Source of the DNA: Domibacillus indicus
GTDB lineage: Bacteria > Bacillota > Bacilli > Bacillales > Domibacillaceae
Length of the DNA: 47,628 nucleotides
Reading direction: 5' to 3'
Assembly (NCBI RefSeq): GCF_000970685.1
Contig: NZ_LAJB01000016.1
Location: 1 to 47,628, forward strand
Shown here one piece after another: positions 1 through 8,278 of the stretch. The notes beneath the pieces are model-generated. The model was not told where the DNA came from. It worked only from the letters and a program-made list of their open reading frames with translations, and made no database searches. Within the stretch, counting starts at the first letter, position 1; every line of letters begins with the position of its first letter. The position numbers and the translations under genes are program-made.

Positions 1-51
1 AGAGAAGTTTTGGTTTTTTATTTGAAAGAAAATTCAGAAAGGGTTTGTAAA

Positions 52-105
52 ATGAAACAAAAATATTAGGAAAGAGTAAATTTTTTAAATAAGCTTGTCG
101 AAAAA
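52..105 (+). pseudogene. Remnant of cold-shock-domain gene start
   Basis: The start region (ATG at 52) and the bases around it closely match the start of the cold-shock-domain gene at 1427: both have a G-rich stretch, then ATG, then codons reading M-(K/E)-Q-K-Y-x-(E/G)-R-V-(N/K)-F. Here a TAG stop follows the fifth codon and the similarity ends by about 105. It looks like the stump of a second copy of the cold-shock-domain fusion gene, lying just past the stop of the SinI-type endonuclease gene. Seen directly: the sequence match and the stop. Inferred: that it is a duplication relic. Confidence 0.5.
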
Positions 106-135
106 ATAAAAATTAAACAATGTTCTTTTCTTCTA

Positions 136-891
136 TTAACTTTTGATAATAGCCGGATTATTAGAGACTACTTTTCTCAGAAATCTTTGATAATCTTCTT
201 CTGAAAATTGGCTTTTCTTATCAATTGCCATAATTTTATTTAAGTCTTGCCAATTAAAAACAGGAGATACTTCTCCTTGAAAAGATTTTTTTCCTAACCG
301 ATGCCATTTCTCAATGGCAGTACCCTTTCTTACCTTAGAACTTGAACTGTTCTCAGTATTGAATTTACTTTTAATTTGTAACAAAACAGTAGTTCCATCA
401 GATTGTATTTTGCAAAAATCGATTGCTCGAAGAATATTTCCAGCACACCATATCCATCCGAAATTTTTTGCCTTAGTGTTGATATACTCTTCCAATAAAT
501 TTCCCTGTACATTTTCGGCACTCATAAATAAATTATGGTATTTTTCCGCTTCATCAGCTTTGGAATTACTAAGGGATAATAAGGTTTGCACCATTTCTTT
601 TAAGCCTGGGTCAGATGGTGTTTGTTTTTTAGAGGCCAATCGCATACTTGGTAAATTTTTAATTGAATTAACGTAAGAATCAATCCATCTTGTAAGATAG
701 CTATCTATATTACTATTGTTAGCAGGTAAATTGTATGTAGGGAACAATTCAAGTTTAGGCTTATTTATTGCTATTTGAAAGACTAAGTCTAAATTAGAAA
801 AATCAAATTTATAATGATTTTTACATGATGAGTACTTGTTTTTGTACTCTTTATTGGTAGCTTCGAAATCAAACAGATTAACGTTAGCCAT
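136..891 (-). CDS. SinI-family type II restriction endonuclease
   Basis: A 251-residue protein that reads like the SinI/AvaII group of type II endonucleases, which cut GGWCC. The likely PD-(D/E)XK-type core is E134/E135 on a helix, D158 in RAIDFC, and Q172-x-K174 in LLQIKSKF, a D...QxK variant of the nuclease triad. The segment GWIWCAGNILRAIDFC is what I associate with this family. The ATG at 891 is preceded by AAAGGAGAGG, so this start is well supported. No methyltransferase of matching type is adjacent inside the window; a protective GGWCC methylase may lie beyond the left edge, since the gene reads toward it. The family call is from memory of the motif pattern. Function as a site-specific DNA-cleaving enzyme is inferred; exact specificity is not shown. 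Confidence 0.7.
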   Translation of the reverse strand: MANVNLFDFEATNKEYKNKYSSCKNHYKFDFSNLDLVFQIAINKPKLELFPTYNLPANNSNIDSYLTRWIDSYVNSIKNLPSMRLASKKQTPSDPGLKEMVQTLLSLSNSKADEAEKYHNLFMSAENVQGNLLEEYINTKAKNFGWIWCAGNILRAIDFCKIQSDGTTVLLQIKSKFNTENSSSSKVRKGTAIEKWHRLGKKSFQGEVSPVFNWQDLNKIMAIDKKSQFSEEDYQRFLRKVVSNNPAIIKS

Positions 892-1163
892 GATTTCCTC
901 TCCTTTTTACAATTGAACATACAGAAATTGCATCTATAAAATGCAGGAAGTGTAACTTTATCAGTAAAGATAAGCCCTCGCTGTCTTTATTATTTACATA
1001 TGTTTCCACTATGAAGCCTCCCAATCATTAATAATATACAGGATTATTACCCCATTTACACTTTATCATACTTTATTCACAATTAATTCTGTTATTTAGG
1101 ACTTATTAATTAAAATTTAAATAAATACATAGGAATTAAGCAATCTTTAGCGGTATATTATAT

Positions 1164-1318
1164 GGTCTTTCTGGCATTTTATAATTAGTTTCTACATATG
1201 GAAAAGAATTATCTCGTTTTAAAAATTTTGATTTATGGGTTTGAAAATAAATGAATTTTATAGGAAGTGTAAAAAGAATGGTATATACTTGAACCACAAG
1301 AAAACAGAACTATCGAAC
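1164..1318 (+). repeat. Duplicated leader segment, copy A
   Basis: About 150 bases here match 5562-5720 with perhaps 70 percent identity by eye. Shared blocks in order are CTTTCTG, GATTAGTTTCTAC or AATTAGTTTCTAC, GAAAAGAATT, TTTATGGGTTT, GAATTTTA, ATGGTATATA and TTGAA. Copy A lies upstream of the cold-shock nuclease/TdeIII pair and copy B directly upstream of the DrmAB-type operon. The AT-rich TATA-like blocks make a promoter or shared regulatory leader plausible, but I cannot assign a -35/-10 pair with good spacing. The rest of 892-1426 holds the promoter side of the minus-strand endonuclease gene and nothing else I recognise. Confidence 0.6.
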
Positions 1319-1426
1319 GAGGCTTCTCCTACACTGGGTGAAAGAAGTTCTATTTTTTTATCTTTTTAATAAATTTCCAAAAATGATTCGCAAAGACTTA
1401 ATCTAATTTTACGGGGGATTTGCAAA

Positions 1427-2141
1427 ATGGAGCAAAAATATAGGGGAAGAGTAAAGTTTTTTAAAGATGGTTGGGTATTCATTTCCAGCCAAAATGACCA
1501 AATCGGCGCTGTCTTTGTATCCTGGAGTGAAATTCAAAAAACTCGAAGCAAACGACACTGTAGAATTTAGTATAAAAGAAGGAGCCAGAGGGTGGGCAGC
1601 AACCAATGTAGTTGTTATCCAAAGAAATGCAGTAAAGCATCATACAGAAGACAAATTTGCATGGTGTCGAGAAGGAGAACAATTGGAAGAGGCATTTGTA
1701 AGGGAAATCGTGCCGAAGATTGGGCGGAATTTAATTATTCATCCTGACAAGATATCCAATCCCACTTCTATAGATTTATTTAACCCGCAAACTCAAGAAA
1801 TTTCTGATCTGAAAACTCAAAAGACTCCTTTTTTCACAGCGAATAAATATAATTACGAGCCAACCTACACTGTTACCTTTAACAGAAAAGATTATACAAG
1901 ATATAAGCAAATGTATCCTCGTGCAATTATTTATTGGTATGTAAAATGGGAACAGACAGAATGGAACGGTCTTTCTGTCGAGCCACTTGAAGGAGTATGG
2001 GAAGTTACATTCCACAATTTGGCACTGGAAATTGAAAAAGGGAAGGTTCCCTTGCACCCATATCAAAATAGGGTAAATGATGACCAAAATGCCAAGGATA
2101 GTTATTTGTTTGACTTAAGGAATTTCACTAGATTGTTATAA
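1427..2141 (+). pseudogene. Cold-shock domain fused to PD-(D/E)XK nuclease, frameshifted
   Basis: The ATG at 1427 follows a GGGGGA ribosome site. Its frame reads as a cold-shock (OB-fold) N-terminus with RGRVKFF, DGWVFI and AVFVSWSEIQ, then stops. The next frame carries on the same domain (LEANDTVEFSIKEGARGWAATNV) and continues to 2141. Skipping one base in the A6 tract near 1541 joins the two into a protein of about 237 residues. Its C-terminal part has E86/E88, D116 (SIDLF) and D127-L-K129 (ISDLKTQ), a PD-(D/E)XK-like triad. I infer a restriction-type nuclease with an N-terminal nucleic-acid-binding cold-shock domain. The gene ends 23 bases before the TdeIII-type gene, so they probably form one operon. 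The indel could be real decay, a sequencing error or a slippage site. The exact family is not recognised. Confidence 0.65.
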
Positions 2142-2164
2142 GAGTTATTTTTGGAGGTTAGACC

Positions 2165-2968
2165 ATGAATGCAGAAACCAAGGAAAGAGTACGTGTACAT
2201 ATTCAAGGCGTGATGGATCGTTTAATTGAAAGAAGGACGGTTACAGAACCTTTCTTAGAAGCTGAAGTTGCTCAGCGAAATCCTTTCGGGCTTGCTGTAG
2301 TACCGATTGAAGTATGGAAAGGAGCTAAATTTGAGCGTTCTTTCGTCACTACACTTGGCCAGGGTATTTTCGAACAACTAGGTAAAATCATTGCCGAGGG
2401 ATCAGGGGCTTTTGCACAGAATCAGTATGATAAAGCATTAACTATTAACACTTTTAAAACTGAATCGATTGATACAATTATCAAGAGTCAACGAGCCCGG
2501 GCTAAAAAAGGGGAACGCCCGGCACCTAACTTAACTGAAGAAATTGGAAAGCTTGCTGCTTTGGAAAATCCAAGATATGAAGATGTTTCAGTGAAATCGG
2601 ATCTTTATATTCGTCGTCCAGATGGGGGGGAAGAGTATTATTCATTTAAAACAGTGAAGCCAAATTTGGATCAGACAGCAGAAGCCAAACGTAACCTCTT
2701 GCTTTTAAGATTGGGCGATCCAGATTGTAAGGCTTATTTTGCCCTTCCTTACAATCCTGGTGGTGAAGGATACCCTTACAGCGCAGCTGGTCACAGCATT
2801 CCAAATAAATTATTTAATATGGCAGACGACGAATATGTTTTAATCGGTGCAACGCTTTGGAATAAGATCGGAAATGATGAAAATACATATTCTGAACTTT
2901 TAGATGTGTTTCGGCAAGTCGGCCAGCGTTCGTCTCAAAGAATTCGCCAAGAATATTTTGATTTGTAA
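2165..2968 (+). CDS. TdeIII-family type II restriction endonuclease
   Basis: 267 residues with a good ribosome site (GGAGG eight bases before the ATG). The middle and C-terminal blocks match what I remember of the TdeIII family (GGNCC cutters): FGT/LGQGIFEQ near 64-71, SDLYIRRP at 145-152, KTVKPN at 162-167, YFALPYNP, and VLIGATLWNKIG near the end. D146 and K162 would be the PD-(D/E)XK Asp and Lys. The position normally acidic before the Lys is S160 in SFKTVKPN, which is unusual and may mean a relocated acidic residue or lowered activity. It follows the cold-shock nuclease by 23 bases and ends at a terminator. No cognate methylase is adjacent. The C5 methylase at 15.4 kb or one outside the window could protect the host; this is not shown. 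Confidence 0.65.
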   Translation: MNAETKERVRVHIQGVMDRLIERRTVTEPFLEAEVAQRNPFGLAVVPIEVWKGAKFERSFVTTLGQGIFEQLGKIIAEGSGAFAQNQYDKALTINTFKTESIDTIIKSQRARAKKGERPAPNLTEEIGKLAALENPRYEDVSVKSDLYIRRPDGGEEYYSFKTVKPNLDQTAEAKRNLLLLRLGDPDCKAYFALPYNPGGEGYPYSAAGHSIPNKLFNMADDEYVLIGATLWNKIGNDENTYSELLDVFRQVGQRSSQRIRQEYFDL

Positions 2969-3005
2969 ACAAATTTCTTGTATGATTTTTTGATTTAAGC
3001 TAGCG

Positions 3006-3044
3006 GTAAGAAGGCCCGATCTCTTTGGGTTTTCTTACTTTTTT
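3006..3044 (+). terminator. Intrinsic terminator after TdeIII-type gene
   Basis: A GTAAGAAGGCCC / GGGTTTTCTTAC hairpin with small mismatches is followed by six T residues, 38 bases after the stop codon at 2968. It closes the cold-shock nuclease/TdeIII operon. Confidence 0.75.
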
Positions 3045-3127
3045 AGGTTGTACAAGTTCCAATTTAACTGTTTATGAAGGGCTTGGTGCGTTAACTTTCC
3101 CAAGGGTTACTGCCGTTAACAAAAGTG

Positions 3128-3559
3128 CTATTGGTAGCCGTTTTTTTCTTTTGAAACATTGATAAAATCTAAGATCTTGTCGATTGCTGAATCAAAATCT
3201 TGATTTAATTCGTGCTCCCAAATTCTTAGCAGGCACCATCCCTCTTCTTGGTAATAGCGGTTCACATCAAGATCTCGTTTCATATTTCTTCCTAATTTTT
3301 TAACCCAAAAGTCTTCATTAGTTTTTGGGATCTTCCCGTGTACGGGGCAACTATGCCAGAAACAAGAATCAATAAAAATTACAGTCTTGTACTTACTGAT
3401 GGAAATATCAGGTGTGCCGAAAAGTTTAGCGTTTTTTCGGAATCTGACACCCTTTTGCCACAAAGCTTTCGACACTTTATTTTCGAGTTTAGATTGCGAA
3501 CGAATATTTTTCATATGATTGGTGTTTTTAGTAGAAGTGTTTTTCTCCATTTTTTTCAC
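3128..3559 (-). CDS. vsr: Vsr-type very short patch repair endonuclease
   Basis: 143 residues with the Vsr fold signature: E26, D51 in GTPDIS, the CFWHSCPVH block with H69 and H74, a PKTNEDFW block, and a closing GWCLLRIWEHEL. Vsr enzymes nick next to T:G mismatches that arise when 5-methylcytosine deaminates, so they normally accompany a C5 cytosine methylase. The nearest C5 methylase in the window is at 15.4 kb and another may lie to the left. Two starts are possible: GTG at 3559, or ATG at 3550, which is better placed after the AAGGATGG ribosome site. The length is normal for the family. It is transcribed toward the TdeIII gene, and the 160-base gap between them holds that gene's terminator. 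Confidence 0.88.
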   Translation of the reverse strand: MKKMEKNTSTKNTNHMKNIRSQSKLENKVSKALWQKGVRFRKNAKLFGTPDISISKYKTVIFIDSCFWHSCPVHGKIPKTNEDFWVKKLGRNMKRDLDVNRYYQEEGWCLLRIWEHELNQDFDSAIDKILDFINVSKEKNGYQ

Positions 3560-3639
3560 CCATCCTTTTTATAATTATCTATACCCGTTAAACATAAGGA
3601 AGAAGATTAAATTGCTCTCAAATTGGTTAAGGAAATGAA

Positions 3640-4268
3640 ATGAACATTATTAAGTTAGTGATTCCTTTGGAAGATATTTTGAATGGATTGTCTACACTTA
3701 TCTGGACAGACAGATTAAGGTCACGTACACTAGGTCTAAAATAGATGAAGAATCTCGATATGACGAAGCGAGAACTCCGTATCTTTACGTCCGATTTCAA
3801 AAAGTAAATGGTGCAGCTGTGCCAGAATGGAAAAACGAGGCGATTGATTATTATGAAAAAAGAGGATTGACACTAATGAACATTTTTACCCCTCAAATGC
3901 GAATCTACACAGTTGGCTTTAACACAAAAAGGATGGAATACGAAGCTGAAATATTAGAAATCCCAAGTGAACGCGGTTCAAATCAATCCGAAGCTCTCAA
4001 TAAAATACTTGAGTGTGAAGGCATCGATATTGTTGATTATAATGACGATATTGCTGTGATAGTAGATGATCACGGAATGTTGAAATCCGGAAATCCCGTA
4101 TTTGAGATAATTACGGAAGACGGATATAAGCTTAAACTTTGCGGAAAGCTTATTTTCGCTCGCAATGATTACAAAGAGGATAGTGTAGATTTAGCGGGCT
4201 TAAGTTTAGGTGACATTGAAAAACTAAAAAATTCATTGAATATTAAATTGACTGGGCTATTGAAATAA
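3640..4268 (+). pseudogene. Unknown protein, N-terminal frameshift
   Basis: An ATG at 3640 after AAGGA opens MNIIKL and then runs into a different frame, ending soon after. A coherent frame with no ATG runs from about 3654 to 4268 and encodes roughly 205 residues, starting SDSFGRYFEW and ending LTGLLK. A single-base deletion near 3653-3660 would unite them. I do not recognise the family. The protein is acidic, with no membrane segment and no evident nuclease triad; a block reading IVDYNDDIAVIVDDHGML is prominent. It lies divergent from vsr in the restriction island, so a defence-linked role is possible but not supported by any motif. The truncated alternative begins at GTG 3819. Confidence 0.5.
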
Positions 4269-4572
4269 TGATATTAAGAGAAAACTAATTTCTGAAGTTG
4301 TAAATAGAAGTAGGTTAAACAGAGAGGAAGGCCTTTTTTATAATACACAGCTGGATGAGTTGATAATACGTGTACAAATTAAAAATTTTTAAAATGAATT
4401 ATACAGATAATTCTTTTTTTCGTATGCTAAAAAAATTCAACCTTGAAATTATAAATGTTTTGATGAAATAGATACCTATTTATGAATAATGTATGGCGGC
4501 ACCTGCACAGTTTATGAATAGGTATTTTAACCGGGACTGGCGACCTCTGAAACTACCGGAGAACGGAAAGGA
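4269..4572. other. Intergenic stretch, nothing recognised
   Basis: AT-rich sequence with no convincing ribosome site or long frame. A 43-codon frame on the plus strand (about 4493-4621) overlaps the decayed gene at 4573-5272 antisense, has no ribosome site, and is not called. Confidence 0.4.
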
Positions 4573-5272
4573 TTATGATCCCTCCAAGATTTCCAGCAGA
4601 GCTCGTGCTTCCTATAAATGACCGGCAAAACAGTTTAAGAGCTTCCTCTGCTTTCGTTTGCTTATTATTCTTGTTTCCGTCCATTTCAATAACTCCACAT
4701 AGCAGGAAAGTTCAATTGCAATAATATCCGGGTCGTTGAACTTGTACACTTCGGAAACTGTTTCATAATTTTTATTCGGATCATCACTTTTATTTGAAGG
4801 ACTTACCACTTTTTTTTGATATTTTGAATTTGCATTCGATTTAGCTTCCTCAAAAACCCCGGTGACATACTCCATAACAAAGCCATATGTGCTGAGCTGC
4901 GCCGCTGCTTCTGCTGTGTACTTTGTATAGTGGTTATATAGAACAGTTAGGCGAGTCTCAAGATCTGCAGGTTTTCTTTTGAATTGAAGAAAAAACAATT
5001 GCTGAACAAATTTTTCCTTCAATGTGTTATCGTTCATTCCTCTTAAAACATCATCGAAAAAACGCTTGGAAAAGTATCTCGAGGTATCGTGTGTTTTTGG
5101 GGTTAATTGGAAAAATGATCGATATTGGTCATCGTGTTTTGGAGATGCCGTGTTGCTGGTATTCCGAAACAAATGCGGCTACAGTTTGTGTGTATCTCTG
5201 GTCGAACCATTCTTCATCCAAATACTTCTTATCAACGCTGGCAAAATCCCAATCCAAATGTTCATCATACAT
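4573..5272 (-). pseudogene. Decayed paralogue of the protein at 25359-26057
   Basis: The original ATG at 5272 has a strong AGGAGG site and reads MYDEHLDWDF, then KKYLDEEWFDQRY and FVSEYQQHG, before a frameshift near 5150-5160. The next frame carries SKRFFDDVLRG, EKFVQQLFFLQF, YTKYTAEAAAQLS and FNDPDIIAIELSCYVELL, then meets TAG at 4612, after which EARALLEILE follows in frame to a TAA at 4573. The intact paralogue at 25359-26057 aligns along the whole length and has Tyr where TAG occurs. So this copy has one indel and one nonsense change. The family is not recognised. Both copies share similar upstream sequence, so a whole gene with its promoter was duplicated. Confidence 0.8.
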
Positions 5273-5561
5273 AAAAAAACCTCCTACTTATTTTGAGTAA
5301 ACAAACTCTTTACATGATTCAGCAGTATTAAAATAGTACCAATATTCCGGTTTTAATTTACATAATATTCTGCATTCTTAACATTTTTTTAATATAGCAC
5401 CACATGCACCTCAAAATGGCCATTGAGGATGTGTATGTCACTGGAAAACTGTCAAAAAAGAGCTGATTGCCATCATTAAAAGCTTGGTCTTGGTCATTGA
5501 ACAGCTGACAGACCGCGTAGAAGAACGCTTTACTTTAAAGTAAAAGAAAGGTCACAGAATA

Positions 5562-5720
5562 AGGCCTTTCTGACATGGGCTGATTAGTTTCTACGTTCGG
5601 GAAAAGAATTGTCTTATTTTGAACACTTCGGTTTATGGGTTTATCTATAAAGAATTGAATTTTACAGGAAAACAGAAAAATAATGGTATATAATTGAATC
5701 ACAGGAAAATAGAGCTATTG
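5562..5720 (+). repeat. Duplicated leader segment, copy B
   Basis: Partner of 1164-1318, with the same ordered blocks. It ends about 20 bases before the start codon of the first gene of the DrmAB-type operon, so it should contain that operon's promoter or leader. A TATATAAT string near 5684-5692 is a plausible -10 region, but no -35 at proper spacing is evident. The rest of 5273-5561 holds the upstream region of the decayed gene and a 28-codon open stretch ending at about 5543 that I cannot identify. Confidence 0.6.
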
Positions 5721-5741
5721 GATAAGAATTGAGGGACGCAA

Positions 5742-6746
5742 ATGAATTTATATAATTTGAAGATCTGGAATGCAGAAAAACCTGATTCTCTTCCAACTTG
5801 GATTAAGCTTGCCTTTACTCTAGGAGCTTATCTAGTCAAAGCAAATACCGAAAAGGGAAAAAGGGTTAATATTGCTATTACAGTCCCACGTGATGAATAT
5901 TTTTCTTTATTTGCAGCGATGGGAATTACTGACGGTATTTATTCATCCAATGACAACAATGATTCATTACGAGACCACGTACTGAAATTGAAAAAAGGAG
6001 ACAGGATCATTTATAAAAACGGTGATTTGGAAAGAAAGGTATCCGTGGTATCAGTTGGCAAAAGCCCAATGGATAAAACTGAAATGATGTTGTACATTCA
6101 AGACCGAAATTTTCATCAAGGAATCCCAGAGCGTCAATGGCAGCAGAGAATTTTTCTTTTAAATGAAAAGTATGAAAAAATAAAACGTACCAGGGTCTTA
6201 GGAGAAAGTGAAAAAATAGGAGTAGACAGCCCTTTACTTAGCCTTCTATATACGACAGAGAAGTTAAATAAAACGGCTTTTTCGCCAATAGAAGCATTCT
6301 ACTTAGTGGGGAAAAAAAATCAATTAATTAGCCAAATGAACGAAACTATTTTTTGTTCTGGTGAGGTTAAGGGTTCTATTAGCAATTTTCTTTTTGTAGA
6401 AGGGCTTAACAACAATAGCAGCTACAGTAATGGAAAATTTATGTCTTCCCTAACAAGAAAAGCGGAGGACAACCTTTCATCGAACACACCCGTGCTATAT
6501 TCAGATGCCACCAGTTTCAAAAAACAGGAGAGAAACTTTAAGAAAAACCCATTCCTGAGTATAATCAGTCGTTCTGACCATGAAGACCGATTGCATGAAG
6601 TCACATTTGAGATCACTAAGTCGATCATACAAGGTAGGAATATTGATTATCTTACCGAAAACCTTGTGGATTTTATAAATAATGAATGCGATTGCATAAT
6701 TCCAGATGGGGTGGAGCTGATTGCATGGAGGGAAGGAATAGGATGA
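5742..6746 (+). CDS. Unknown protein 1 of DrmAB-type operon
   Basis: 334 residues, with a GAGGG ribosome site before the ATG at 5742. No domain I can name. The N-terminus (PTWIKLAFTLGAYLV, then VNIAITVPRDEYFSLFAAMG) looks like the opening of a Rossmann-like or helicase-associated alpha/beta domain but has no Walker motif. The gene ends in an ATGA overlap with the next gene at 6743, so the two are translationally coupled. Class 2 DISARM carries DrmE, a large protein of unknown function next to drmA/drmB; this gene plus the next (334 + 506 residues) could be a two-gene version. That is inference from position and combined length only. The gene looks intact. Confidence 0.6.
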   Translation: MNLYNLKIWNAEKPDSLPTWIKLAFTLGAYLVKANTEKGKRVNIAITVPRDEYFSLFAAMGITDGIYSSNDNNDSLRDHVLKLKKGDRIIYKNGDLERKVSVVSVGKSPMDKTEMMLYIQDRNFHQGIPERQWQQRIFLLNEKYEKIKRTRVLGESEKIGVDSPLLSLLYTTEKLNKTAFSPIEAFYLVGKKNQLISQMNETIFCSGEVKGSISNFLFVEGLNNNSSYSNGKFMSSLTRKAEDNLSSNTPVLYSDATSFKKQERNFKKNPFLSIISRSDHEDRLHEVTFEITKSIIQGRNIDYLTENLVDFINNECDCIIPDGVELIAWREGIG

Positions 6747-8263
6747 ATGACATCACGTTTTTATATAACCTCGAAGAAAAAAAAAATACTTATCGGCATA
6801 TTGAACATAAAACAATAACTGAATTAGCGGAACAATTACAGAATTTCAAATTAAGCTTGGCAAGTGATTTTGCTGAAGAAGAAACCTTGTTAGATTTACA
6901 CAGTTATATTAACAGAATCCTTTTCAATCTCTGCCAAAGTACTAGGCCTTATTCCGATTCACTCGATCAGGATACCTCTGATCTATTGCTAAATAAGTTT
7001 CGACAAACGAAAATGGGTTATCCTGATGTATTTAATAATTTCCTAAAGCCCCTTGCAAAAACGATGCATGCTTTGATGGAAAACAAAGATAACGCTTTGT
7101 TTGATTTTATCTGCGCCCACCTAAATGCTAACCCTAACAATAGTAAGAATTTTTCAATTGTGACGAAACGATCTTTGCCATACTCAGAAAGGGATCTCAT
7201 CTTGGTCAAGGTAAATCCTGTATTGGATGTGAGCTTTTACACAGAAAATGGCTATAGAAAAACAAAGAGAACATTTGATGAAGCGCTGTTTTTAGGTAGC
7301 AGTAATTTCTTTGGATCTTATTCCAGTCGGGTACTTAAGGCTTTTCAAACCACCTTTGTTGCTTATGATTTCTTTCTGAATAAAAACCAAGTGACAAGCA
7401 ATTTTTCTCAATTGCCACAAAAACAGGTGGTAAATACTATTCAAAAAGGAATCATTTTTGAAAACACACTAGTTGACAAAAAAATCCTTGAGATAAAAGA
7501 AGAAAATGCTGCCCAACAAGTGGTTGAAAGAATAATACAGGAGCAAAAAAATATGGGCAAAGAGGAAGAACATCCACATATAATGGCTAGCATCGTATTT
7601 ATAGAGGATGATCGTTTCTTGTTCATTTCCAGAGAATCCAATGTTCGTATTTTATCACCCCACGATAAGAATGATTTTGTAAAACAAATCAATTTCAAAG
7701 ATTTAGAAGAAGATGATTATCTTATTATCCGAAACGATCGGGATACAAAACTGATTGCAGAAGTTGCAGACAAAGAGCTACTGAAAGACAAGGCTGTCCA
7801 ATACCGGAAGCTACAGGAACATTGGAAAAAAAGGTTGCGCACCCATGTTGGAAAATTAGGCCCCCAACGTGTAAGCGACATTCTCAGCCAGAAATATAAA
7901 ATGAAAACAGCTTCCAGCGTATCTGTCCGCAATTGGTGTACGGAGGAAAGCATTTGCCCAAAAGAGCTACCTTTATTATTAGAGGCATTAAAGTATAAAA
8001 AAAACGAAATTGGGAAAATACATCAAGCTATGAAGAAAACTCAGAATGCCCATAGGCAAGCAGGGAGGATTATTACACGTAGCTTAATGGATGAATTGAA
8101 AGAGGACGTATTCGAAAGGTTGAATGAACAAGGATATTATACATTTAACTCCAAGACCTTTAATGGAGCATCTTTCAATATTGAAAGAGTCGTCTCCATT
8201 GACAATAGAAAGTATTCTATCTTTTATCATGATTTGATGAAGCCTATTAATGCCACTAACTAG
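6743..8263 (+). CDS. Unknown protein 2 of DrmAB-type operon
   Basis: 506 residues from the ATG at 6743, chosen because GGAGGGAAGGA lies just upstream and it forms an ATGA overlap with the previous stop; an upstream ATG at 6686 has no ribosome site. The protein is mostly helical at the N-terminus, with a conserved-looking centre (IMASIVFIEDDRFLFIS, then LEEDDYLIIRNDRDTKLIAE). The basic C-terminal region from about residue 365 to 440 (RLRTHVGKLGPQRVSDILSQ, VSVRNWCTEESICPKELPLL) resembles a helix-turn-helix or DNA-contact module. There is no recognised catalytic motif. It lies 15 bases before drmA. It may correspond to the C-terminal part of DrmE, which needs a profile search to test. Confidence 0.6.
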   Translation: MNDITFLYNLEEKKNTYRHIEHKTITELAEQLQNFKLSLASDFAEEETLLDLHSYINRILFNLCQSTRPYSDSLDQDTSDLLLNKFRQTKMGYPDVFNNFLKPLAKTMHALMENKDNALFDFICAHLNANPNNSKNFSIVTKRSLPYSERDLILVKVNPVLDVSFYTENGYRKTKRTFDEALFLGSSNFFGSYSSRVLKAFQTTFVAYDFFLNKNQVTSNFSQLPQKQVVNTIQKGIIFENTLVDKKILEIKEENAAQQVVERIIQEQKNMGKEEEHPHIMASIVFIEDDRFLFISRESNVRILSPHDKNDFVKQINFKDLEEDDYLIIRNDRDTKLIAEVADKELLKDKAVQYRKLQEHWKKRLRTHVGKLGPQRVSDILSQKYKMKTASSVSVRNWCTEESICPKELPLLLEALKYKKNEIGKIHQAMKKTQNAHRQAGRIITRSLMDELKEDVFERLNEQGYYTFNSKTFNGASFNIERVVSIDNRKYSIFYHDLMKPINATN

Positions 8264-8278
8264 AAGGAGGGAACCAAT

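Noticed and set aside
4493-4621. Small plus-strand frame of 43 codons
   Set aside because: It has no ribosome site and overlaps, antisense, the end of a decayed gene whose homology explains the sequence.
5742-8263. The two unknown genes before drmA as one gene broken by a frameshift
   Set aside because: The second gene has a strong ribosome site and an ATGA overlap with the first, which indicates designed coupling, not a chance indel.
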